Made by a program: the position numbers and the translations under genes. A DNA stretch of 13,777 bases from Methanobacteriota archaeon (GTDB taxonomy: Archaea; Thermoplasmatota; Thermoplasmata; Methanomassiliicoccales; Methanomethylophilaceae): contig JAAYAP010000063.1 in NCBI GenBank assembly GCA_012719315.1, forward strand, positions 1-13,777, read 5' to 3'. Under the pieces are notes generated by a model that saw only the letters and a list, made by a program, of their open reading frames with translations, made no database searches and was not told the DNA's origin. Positions 5,994-12,108 of this stretch are shown here, one piece after another (within the stretch, counting starts at the first letter, position 1; the number at the start of each line of letters is the position of its first letter).

Positions 5994-7825
5994 GAAGGGC
6001 CGCTTTCTCGGCCGTGCGGGGCATGGAGCTCGCCAAGAAGGCGTTGATGTGCGCCGCCGTCGACCCGGACATAAAAGGAGTGCTGATACGAGGCCCGTCC
6101 GGCACGGCCAAGAGCGTGCTGGTCCGCTCGTTCTCCCGGATAATCCCCGACCGGAAGCTGGTCGAGGTCCCGCAGAACATCACCGAGGAGGACATGTTCG
6201 GCGGGTTGGACATGGAGGCGACGATCAAAGCCGGGCGCAAAGAGGTCTCCAAGGGGTTGATGAGCCGCGCCGACGGCAATCTTCTCCATATCGACAATGC
6301 CAACCTCCTCGATCCGAAGATCCTGAGCTCGGTCACGGAATGCGTCCTCTCCGGCGAAGTCAAGCTGGAACGGGGGGCGGTATCGGCCGAGTACTCCGTC
6401 GACACGACGCTGCTGGCGACCATGGATCCGATCGAGGGGGAGCTGTCCGCATCCGTCGCCGACCGGTTCGACATCTGCGTCAGCATCATCCCGGAGCGGG
6501 ATGCGGAGACCAGGGCGGACATAGCGGCGGCCGTGTTGGGACTCGGCGATGACTCTTCCGATGCGGAGGCCCGCGAGGACACCGCGACCGTCGAGCGCAT
6601 CCGTGCGGCCGGGAGCATCATCGGCGGGATCGGGATCACACGCGCAACGGCCCTGAGGATCGCCGAGATCTGCGCCAAGCTGGAAGCGAGAGGGCATCGC
6701 GGCGAGATCTCCGTGGCCAGGACCGCCAGGGCGCTGGCGGCCCTGAGGATGGCAACGGAGATCGGTGACGAGGACCTGAAGGACGCGGCGGTCATGTGCC
6801 TCTCGCACAGGGCTTGGAAGTCCGCCGCCGCAACGGACGATACGGACGACGGCACGGCAGAGGTTGAAGCCGAGGAGGAGGTCCGTTCCGACGTCGAATG
6901 CACCGAGGATCCCGAGGAGGTCCTGGTGGATTACGATGCGTACGACGTGTACGACGAGGCCGTCGCGCCCGACGCGTTCGCGGCGGGCGAGGAGGATCCC
7001 GAGGAGGTGGACACCCTGTTCGAGGAGATCAGGGAGGAGATCGAATGCATAGCCACCTTCGAGAATCTGCGTCTGCACGACATCGTGGGTGCCGGCAAGC
7101 GCACGACCTCCCGGGCCTCGGGCATCCGGAGAGGCAGGCAGAGGGGGGACAGGATCCCCGACGGCAAACCCGTCGACCCCGCCTTCGGGGCGACGATCCG
7201 CGAGGCGGCCCCCTATCAGCGCACCAGGTCTCCCGACGGCTCCCGGGTGGTCATCAAACCGCAGGACATACGTGACAAAGTTAGGATCAGACGCGATTCG
7301 AACGCGTTCCTCTTCATGGTCGACGTCAGCGGCTCGCTGGCCGTGGGGAACATGATGAGCATCATCCAGGAGGCGATCAGAGCGATGCTCGCCGAGAGCT
7401 ACATCAAGAGGGACAGGGTCGCGCTGATGACGTTCAGGGCGGACAACGCGGACATCGCCGTCCCGTTCACCCACTCGGTCGAGACGATCTGCAGCACCCT
7501 GGAGAAGGCACCCGTCGGGGATGCCACGCCGCTGAACCTGGCGCTGATGAACGCCGGGGCGTATCTGGTCAACCATGCCAGGAAGTACCCGGACGAGAAA
7601 AGGCATGTCGTGATCATCACCGACGGTCAGGGCAATGTGCCGATAGTCCGCGGCGCCCAGCCGCTGTCCGAGCTGAAGAAGCTGACCGCAGCCATGGAGT
7701 TCCCCGATACCACGTGGACGGTGATCGACTCCGGATTCGGGCACACCGGCAAGAAGGACGCGGCCAGACTGGCCGGGTGGTTGGGCGCCAGATACGTGCG
7801 GATGAGCGATCTCGGCGATTACTGA
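5990..7825 (+). CDS. chelatase subunit, ChlD/BchD type (AAA+ plus VWA domain)
   Basis: The 611-residue protein pairs with the ChlI-type ATPase in a chelatase ring. An AAA+ module covers about residues 1-275, a very acidic Asp/Glu-rich linker about 281-350, and a von Willebrand factor A domain about 438-611. The VWA metal site (MIDAS) is intact: DVSGS at 445-449, T513 and D545 within ITDGQG. Walker A is kept (GPSGTAKS, 35-42), but Walker B reads LLHIDNANLLD from residue 98, with Asn103 in place of the catalytic Glu, so it probably binds but does not hydrolyse ATP; degenerate ATPase sites are usual for this subunit. ATG 5990 is chosen because it overlaps the ChlI stop and has GGAG 6 nt upstream. 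The frame stays open far 5' of it, but that part is antisense or out of frame with ChlI and is not coding. No large CobN/ChlH subunit lies nearby. Confidence 0.93.
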   Translation: MRRAAFSAVRGMELAKKALMCAAVDPDIKGVLIRGPSGTAKSVLVRSFSRIIPDRKLVEVPQNITEEDMFGGLDMEATIKAGRKEVSKGLMSRADGNLLHIDNANLLDPKILSSVTECVLSGEVKLERGAVSAEYSVDTTLLATMDPIEGELSASVADRFDICVSIIPERDAETRADIAAAVLGLGDDSSDAEAREDTATVERIRAAGSIIGGIGITRATALRIAEICAKLEARGHRGEISVARTARALAALRMATEIGDEDLKDAAVMCLSHRAWKSAAATDDTDDGTAEVEAEEEVRSDVECTEDPEEVLVDYDAYDVYDEAVAPDAFAAGEEDPEEVDTLFEEIREEIECIATFENLRLHDIVGAGKRTTSRASGIRRGRQRGDRIPDGKPVDPAFGATIREAAPYQRTRSPDGSRVVIKPQDIRDKVRIRRDSNAFLFMVDVSGSLAVGNMMSIIQEAIRAMLAESYIKRDRVALMTFRADNADIAVPFTHSVETICSTLEKAPVGDATPLNLALMNAGAYLVNHARKYPDEKRHVVIITDGQGNVPIVRGAQPLSELKKLTAAMEFPDTTWTVIDSGFGHTGKKDAARLAGWLGARYVRMSDLGDY

Positions 7826-8572
7826 TCAGATCCGCCAGAGGATGTCGCGTCTGCGTTCCGCGAGATGCCGGCGGACGCCGCGGGCTTTGGACACGACCTC
7901 GTCGTCCACGTACACGCAGTCGATGCTCTCCCGTCCGTCCGCCTCGAAGAGGGTATCGCCCAGCGGCCCGATCAGACGGGAGCGGCCGGCTCCGTGCGCA
8001 CCGAGCCCGTTGGCGAAGACGGTATACGCGAGGCACTCCAACGAGCGTGCGTTGAGCAAACGGTCCTGCAGCTCCAGGTCTCTGCCGGCCGATGCCGCGA
8101 GGCAGATGTTCACGCGGACGCCGTTCTCCGCATAGAAACGGGTCAGCTCGGGGAAGAACAGGTCGTGGCCCAGGAGGAGGCCGAACCTCATGCCTTTGAA
8201 ATCGGCGACGGCCGGACCCTTCCCCCGCGTGAAAGCACGGTTCTCCTCGGGCAGATGCAGCCCGTCGTAACGGACGGCCCCGTTCTGCGTCACGAAGTAA
8301 ACCGAATCCCTCACGGTCCCGCCGACGTACGACGGCGCTCCGAAGACCAGGGCGACATCCTTCTCCGAACACCATACGGACATCCTGTCCACGGCGAACT
8401 CGACATCCTCTTTCGCGGCCGCATGATCCGCATCCGGGCCCGATAGGAAGAGCTCGGGGAAGACGTAGAGGTCGGCGTCGGCATGGGTCATCGACCGTTT
8501 GATGCTGTCCAGATTCGCGCCCACATCGTCGTCCGTCGACTTCATCTGACAGAGAGCAATCTTCACGCCCAT
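7826..8572 (-). CDS. nitrilase-fold protein lacking catalytic Lys and Cys
   Basis: The 248-residue protein has the carbon-nitrogen hydrolase fold: VFPELFLSG with Glu40, a RYDGLHLPEE stretch at 101-110, LLLGHDLFFPE at 132-142, LLNARSLECLAYTVFANGLG (172-191) and GRSRLIGPLGDTLFE (196-210). The active-site triad of the family is Glu-Lys-Cys. Here Glu40 is kept, but Gly104 stands where Lys is expected (usual YxKxHL) and Gly135 where Cys is expected (usual ICxD). I checked both codons on the DNA. It is thus likely a pseudoenzyme or has an altered chemistry. The gene diverges from NAD synthetase, whose larger homologues carry a nitrilase-type glutaminase domain, but an amidase role seems excluded without the Cys. 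A TATA box lies about 25 nt before the ATG and no ribosome site is seen, so the mRNA is probably leaderless. Its stop codon directly abuts that of the ChlD gene. Confidence 0.85.
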   Translation of the reverse strand: MGVKIALCQMKSTDDDVGANLDSIKRSMTHADADLYVFPELFLSGPDADHAAAKEDVEFAVDRMSVWCSEKDVALVFGAPSYVGGTVRDSVYFVTQNGAVRYDGLHLPEENRAFTRGKGPAVADFKGMRFGLLLGHDLFFPELTRFYAENGVRVNICLAASAGRDLELQDRLLNARSLECLAYTVFANGLGAHGAGRSRLIGPLGDTLFEADGRESIDCVYVDDEVVSKARGVRRHLAERRRDILWRI

Positions 8573-8592
8573 GGCAGTGGATGGCTTTCTGG

Positions 8593-8600
8593 ATATATCT
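8593..8600 (-). promoter_or_regulatory. TATA box of the nitrilase-fold gene
   Basis: The minus strand reads AGATATAT, centred about 24-25 nt before the ATG at 8572. The transcript should start at or next to the ATG, and no Shine-Dalgarno sequence is present. Confidence 0.5.
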
Positions 8601-8661
8601 ATTGATTCCGGACAGCCCCTCGTTCACGCGGCGGCGCACACCGGCGGGAGCGCATGTATTT

Positions 8662-8669
8662 CTATATAA
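8662..8669 (+). promoter_or_regulatory. TATA box of nadE
   Basis: CTATATAA lies about 21-24 nt before the ATG at 8687. It falls inside the extended reading frame that begins with ATG at 8654, which argues that the extension is promoter DNA and not coding. Confidence 0.55.
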
Positions 8670-8686
8670 ACTCTAATCATACGGCC

Positions 8687-9484
8687 ATGGCAGGCATCGA
8701 GCTGCGCAGGATAGGCGAGGATGACGTGAGACAGCTCGTCCGTTTTGTGGAAGAGGCCGTGGAGGGGACCGGATGCGAAGGAGTCGTCATCGGACTCAGC
8801 GGCGGTCTGGATTCCGTCACCGTCGCCAAACTGTGCATCGAGGCATTGGGCGCCGACAAGGTCGCCTGCGTCTTCATGCCGGTCGCCGCCACGCCCGCCG
8901 AGGACCGCGAAACGGTCCGGAGCCTCTGTTCCGATTGGGGCATGGATTACACGGAAGCCGATATACAGCCCGCCGTGGACGCATTCGCGCGGATGCTGCC
9001 GGCCGGATGCACGGATCCCGTCGAATCGGGCAACATCTCCGCCAGATGCAGGATGGTGGTGCTGTACGGCATCGCCCGCAGGAAAGGGAGCCTCGTGATC
9101 GGGACCTCCAACAAGAGCGAGCTCCTGACGGGGTATTTCACGAAATTCGGCGACGGCTCGGCCGACATACGCCCGTTGGCCGATCTGTACAAGACGCAGG
9201 TCCGTCAACTGGCGCAATGCCTCGGAGTCCCCGCGGCGATCATCGACAGGGTACCGACCGCCGGGTTCTGGGAGGGCCAGACCGACGAGGCGGAGCTCGG
9301 CATGCCGTACGGGGATCTGGACCGTGTCCTCGAGGGGTTGATGCGTTCCATGGACGATGAGGCGATCTCCGGTCTCACCGGGGTCCCGGTTACAGGAGTG
9401 GCGGATATGCGGGAGAGGATGGCGTCGACCGCGCACAAGCGCAGGCAACCGCCATATCCGCAGATCGCGCCCGGCACGGTATGA
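8687..9484 (+). CDS. nadE: NAD synthetase, ammonia-dependent type
   Basis: The 265-residue enzyme amidates deamido-NAD with ATP, the last step of NAD synthesis. The PP-loop SGGLDS is at 38-43, GNISARCRM starts at 115, and the GTSNKSELLTGYFTKFGDG and SADIRPLADLYKTQ stretches (139-171) and EGQTDEAELGMPY (196-208) are family hallmarks. There is no N-terminal glutaminase domain, so free ammonia or a separate amidotransferase must supply nitrogen. I choose ATG 8687 (MAGIELRR) over the in-frame ATG at 8654, because the 11 extra codons contain the TATA box; a leaderless start results. The gene diverges from a nitrilase-fold gene, with 114 bp between starts. A hairpin follows the stop by about 28 nt. 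Confidence 0.95.
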   Translation: MAGIELRRIGEDDVRQLVRFVEEAVEGTGCEGVVIGLSGGLDSVTVAKLCIEALGADKVACVFMPVAATPAEDRETVRSLCSDWGMDYTEADIQPAVDAFARMLPAGCTDPVESGNISARCRMVVLYGIARRKGSLVIGTSNKSELLTGYFTKFGDGSADIRPLADLYKTQVRQLAQCLGVPAAIIDRVPTAGFWEGQTDEAELGMPYGDLDRVLEGLMRSMDDEAISGLTGVPVTGVADMRERMASTAHKRRQPPYPQIAPGTV

Positions 9485-9512
9485 GGGACGGGGATCGTCA
9501 TCCGCCGCCCGG

Positions 9513-9540
9513 TCCGACAGGGCCTCACGGGCCGGTCGGA
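9513..9540 (+). terminator. hairpin after nadE
   Basis: TCCGAC (9513-9518) pairs with GTCGGA (9535-9540), and GGCC (9521-9524) pairs with GGCC (9530-9533) around the loop TCACG. It sits about 28 nt after the nadE stop and before the tRNA-Glu promoter. No long T-run follows, and archaeal termination mainly needs T-runs, so a terminator role is uncertain; it may protect the 3' end. Confidence 0.3.
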
Positions 9541-9570
9541 GCGGGAGTCCGCGGCCGGTCTTTCGAAATA

Positions 9571-9578
9571 TTTATTAA
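9571..9578 (+). promoter_or_regulatory. TATA box of tRNA-Glu
   Basis: TTTATTAA, preceded by the purine-rich GAAATA, lies about 29 nt before the tRNA 5' end at 9604. The whole 9561-9580 stretch is AT-rich in GC-rich surroundings. Confidence 0.5.
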
Positions 9579-9603
9579 TCAGCTATGTATCGGTGGGCCT
9601 ACA

Positions 9604-9676
9604 GCTCCTATAGTGTAGCGGCCAATCATGAAGCCCTCTCGAGGCTTCGACACGGGTTCAAATCCCGTTGGGAGCA
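9604..9676 (+). tRNA. tRNA-Glu(CTC)
   Basis: GCTCCTA (9604-9610) pairs with TGGGAGC (9669-9675) with one G-U. The anticodon stem AAGCC/GGCTT holds the loop CTCTCGA with anticodon CTC at 9638-9640, reading GAG. The T arm is ACGGG-TTCAAAT-CCCGT, and the D arm contains the TAGTGTAG and CGGCCAATC stretches typical of archaeal glutamate tRNAs. The discriminator is A9676, and the next bases are CTTC, so CCA is not encoded. No intron is seen. Confidence 0.97.
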
Positions 9677-9790
9677 CTTCTACCATTTCTTGCGCACCGA
9701 GAGGTCCGCCGTCGATTGCAGTGTCGGATCATGCTCAAGCCGTCTGAATGCCATCCTCTCCGTCCGAGGGCCGTGTTCCCGATCCGCTCG

Positions 9791-10552
9791 TCAGATGATC
9801 AGGACCCTCGGCCGATGATACGATTCGTCGATCACGGCTTCCACGCCGTAGACCTTCCGGATGTTGTCGGGAGTGAGCACCATGCGCGTGGGGCCTGCCG
9901 CGGCGATGATCCCTTCGTGCAGCAGAACCGCTTTGTCGCAGAATCTCATGGCCAGGTCGAGGTCGTGGATGATCGCGCAGGCGGCGATCCGCTTCTCGTG
10001 GACCAGATGGTGGATGGTGTCCATCACCTCGATCTGGTATTTCACGTCGAGGTTGCTGGTCGGTTCATCGAGCAGCAGGATCTTCGCCTCCTGGGCGATG
10101 GCCCTGGCGATGAGCGCCCGTTGCGCCTGACCGCTGCTCAAGTTGCAGAACTCGGTGGCGGCGTACTCCTTGACGTCCATCTCCTCCATAGCCTTCCAGG
10201 CGATCTCCTCGTCCTTCTCGCCGAACTCCCATTTGACATGCGGTCGCCTGCCCATCAGCACGACTTCGAAGACGTTCGGCGATCCGCTGTCCATCGAGGA
10301 GTTCTGGGGGACGTAGCCGATATTCTTAGCCACATCCTTCCGGGGCAGCGAGCGCACCTCTTCGGCATCGAGGGCGATGCTGCCCTGCTGAGGCGTGAGT
10401 ATGCCGTTGATGCAGCGTATGAGCGTGGTCTTGCCCGAACCGTTGGGTCCGAGTATGCCGAGGATCTCGGAAGGATGCAATTCCAGCCCCACGTTGCGGA
10501 GGACGGCGTTGCTGCCATAACTGAATTCGACGCCCTCCATCTTCAACCGCAT
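9791..10552 (-). CDS. ABC transporter ATP-binding protein, iron/corrinoid type
   Basis: The 253-residue cytoplasmic ATPase has Walker A GPNGSGKT (35-42), the Q-loop Gln83, signature LSSGQ (138-142, Ser in place of the usual third-position Gly), Walker B ILLLDE (158-163), the D-loop SNLD, and the switch His196. It belongs to the FepC/BtuD group that powers uptake of iron-siderophore, haem or cobalamin. Its partners are almost certainly the binding protein and permease encoded divergently next to it; the three are usually in one operon, so the split is notable. A TATA box centred 26 nt from the ATG and the absence of a ribosome site indicate a leaderless transcript. Substrate cannot be fixed from the ATPase. 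Confidence 0.92.
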   Translation of the reverse strand: MRLKMEGVEFSYGSNAVLRNVGLELHPSEILGILGPNGSGKTTLIRCINGILTPQQGSIALDAEEVRSLPRKDVAKNIGYVPQNSSMDSGSPNVFEVVLMGRRPHVKWEFGEKDEEIAWKAMEEMDVKEYAATEFCNLSSGQAQRALIARAIAQEAKILLLDEPTSNLDVKYQIEVMDTIHHLVHEKRIAACAIIHDLDLAMRFCDKAVLLHEGIIAAAGPTRMVLTPDNIRKVYGVEAVIDESYHRPRVLII

Positions 10553-10573
10553 GAGTCGTAATTATGCACTAAT

Positions 10574-10582
10574 GTATTATAG
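10574..10582 (-). promoter_or_regulatory. TATA box of the ABC ATPase gene
   Basis: The minus strand reads CTATAATAC, centred 26 nt before the ATG at 10552. The transcription start is therefore predicted at the A of the start codon. Confidence 0.55.
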
Positions 10583-10618
10583 CTTTGCACTTCGTGTTAC
10601 CTTTCTGATAATCGTATG

Positions 10619-10626
10619 TTTATATA
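10619..10626 (+). promoter_or_regulatory. TATA box of the binding-protein/permease operon
   Basis: TTTATATA is centred about 25 nt before the ATG at 10648, again predicting a leaderless mRNA. With the divergent box at 10574-10582 it shares a 95-bp intergenic region, where one regulator could control both units. Confidence 0.6.
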
Positions 10627-10647
10627 TCTGTACGGCATCCCCTGTGC

Positions 10648-12051
10648 ATGAACGTCAAGATAGGGGCGGCGATCGCGGTCATCGTCCTGGTCGCGGCCGG
10701 AGCAACAGCAGTGTATCTCCTCACCGACCGGGATTCCGACAATCCGATCGACGTGGAGTTGGAGATCTTCGGCAACGCCGACAAGGATGGCAGGGTTGAC
10801 AACAAAGACGCGGATCTGGTCGAGGAGTACATCGCGGCCGTGGCCGCGGACGATACGGCCAAGATCGAGGATTTGGAAAGCCGGATGAGCCTGAGGTTCG
10901 CCGATGCGAACAACGACGGCGTCATCGATGCCAGGGATGTGGAGCAGATCCGCGTCATCGCCGACGGCACGGCGACGCACCTGTGGTTCCTGGACGGCGC
11001 CCAGAATGAACGCGACATCGATTTGAACATAGAGAGGATCGGCGCCGAGTACTTCACGAACGTCGAGATGATGCTCATCCTCGGGCAGGGCGACAAGGTC
11101 GTGGCGGTCGATAACGCCCCCTTCCTTTGCAAGGATTTCTATTTCAACCAAGCTCAGCAGGACGTGTTGGAGAACATGGTCAACATGAGCGAGCCGGACT
11201 ATGATATGATCAACAGCATGGACCTGGACGTCCTCCTGATCTTCGCCCCCTCCACAGTGGCTAAATACGAAGAGAAGCGGGAGAAGATCGTCGACTGCGA
11301 GGTACTCTATCTCGGGCTCTACGTGCCCGATCTGATCAACACGCAGAAGTCCAACTTCATCCAGGGCATCCTGAAGGCGGGGTACATCTTCGGCAACGTC
11401 GAACGCGCCGAAGCCTACACCAACTGGGTCCTCGACTACAGGGATGCGATGCTGGATCTGGCCGATTCGATCCCCGATGCGGACAAGCCTGTCATAGGCA
11501 TGAGCAATTATCTTCCCAACCAGTATTTCATCAACGGATCGGTAAACACGGTCACTCTGTACAAGAGCGGTGATCCCTTGGGACAGGCGGTGAATCTGGC
11601 CGGAGGCGTGAATATCCTCGAGGTGCTCGACATAGACGGGGGTTCGGGCTCGGCGGTCGTGCAGGTGGACGCGGTGTTCAACGAGGATCCTGACGTGCAC
11701 GTCGATTACTTCTTCCTGCACATGGTCAAGTACACATACGGCGGTGCCACCAATGCAGGCGTCCCGGATCACGGGTACACCGTCGACGACTGGACCGAGA
11801 TCGAGGCGGCTTGGGCGAACGCGAGCAGTCGCGATCTCCTCTACGATGAGCACATCGTCATGATCGCCGGGGATTTCAGGAACGGTTGCACCGGAGGCAT
11901 CCTCCTGGCGGCTTACATGGGCAACATAATTAATCCCGATGTGTATTCAGCCATCGATCCGATCGTCATGCACAACGAGTACGTCGATTGGATGGGGATC
12001 GAGGATTACGACGTGAAGATGAACGGCGTGTTCGTGTACACCGGATCCTGA
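10648..12051 (+). CDS. membrane-anchored ABC substrate-binding protein with dockerin-like domain
   Basis: The 467-residue protein has one hydrophobic segment (about 4-26) with no lipobox Cys, so it is probably held in the membrane by its N-terminus. Next come two calcium-loop motifs of dockerin type: N43, D45, D47, D51, D54 (NADKDGRVDNKD) and D86, N88, D90, D94, D97 (DANNDGVIDARD), each followed by a helix. From about residue 110 to the end is a class III binding-protein fold, as in iron-siderophore or cobalamin importers; the MDLDVLLIF stretch (191-199) is typical. It should capture the ligand outside the cell and deliver it to the permease encoded downstream. Dockerins normally bind cohesins, but no cohesin is visible here, and the pair may act as a calcium-stabilised stalk. 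The ligand (iron complex, haem or corrinoid) is not determined. Confidence 0.88.
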   Translation: MNVKIGAAIAVIVLVAAGATAVYLLTDRDSDNPIDVELEIFGNADKDGRVDNKDADLVEEYIAAVAADDTAKIEDLESRMSLRFADANNDGVIDARDVEQIRVIADGTATHLWFLDGAQNERDIDLNIERIGAEYFTNVEMMLILGQGDKVVAVDNAPFLCKDFYFNQAQQDVLENMVNMSEPDYDMINSMDLDVLLIFAPSTVAKYEEKREKIVDCEVLYLGLYVPDLINTQKSNFIQGILKAGYIFGNVERAEAYTNWVLDYRDAMLDLADSIPDADKPVIGMSNYLPNQYFINGSVNTVTLYKSGDPLGQAVNLAGGVNILEVLDIDGGSGSAVVQVDAVFNEDPDVHVDYFFLHMVKYTYGGATNAGVPDHGYTVDDWTEIEAAWANASSRDLLYDEHIVMIAGDFRNGCTGGILLAAYMGNIINPDVYSAIDPIVMHNEYVDWMGIEDYDVKMNGVFVYTGS

Positions 12052-12055
12052 TGAC

Positions 12056-12079
12056 GCGGGCGGGGGAGGCCCCGCCCGC
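12056..12079 (+). other. perfect GC hairpin between binding-protein and permease genes
   Basis: GCGGGCGGGG (12056-12065) pairs exactly with CCCCGCCCGC (12070-12079) around the tetraloop GAGG, giving 10 G-C pairs. It begins 4 nt after the binding-protein stop and ends 29 nt before the permease start. No T-run follows, so it is more likely an RNA-stability or partial read-through element than a full terminator. Such elements often allow more binding protein than permease. Confidence 0.6.
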
Positions 12080-12108
12080 TCCGATCCACGACGAATCGGA
12101 GCATGGTG

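Noticed and set aside
5660..7744. Long minus-strand frame opposite ChlD
   Set aside because: Antisense shadow of the ChlI/ChlD genes with no recognisable domain and no promoter or ribosome site.
8654..8686. Upstream ATG for NAD synthetase
   Set aside because: The 11 extra codons contain the TATA box, and the family N-terminus fits the ATG at 8687.
9585..9818. Plus-strand frame across tRNA-Glu
   Set aside because: It runs through a complete tRNA and the 3' end of the ABC ATPase gene, with no family match.
10648..12051. Idea of a cellulosome component, from the dockerin-like loops
   Set aside because: The rest of the protein is a transporter binding domain and no glycoside hydrolase or cohesin is present, so only a dockerin-like domain is claimed.
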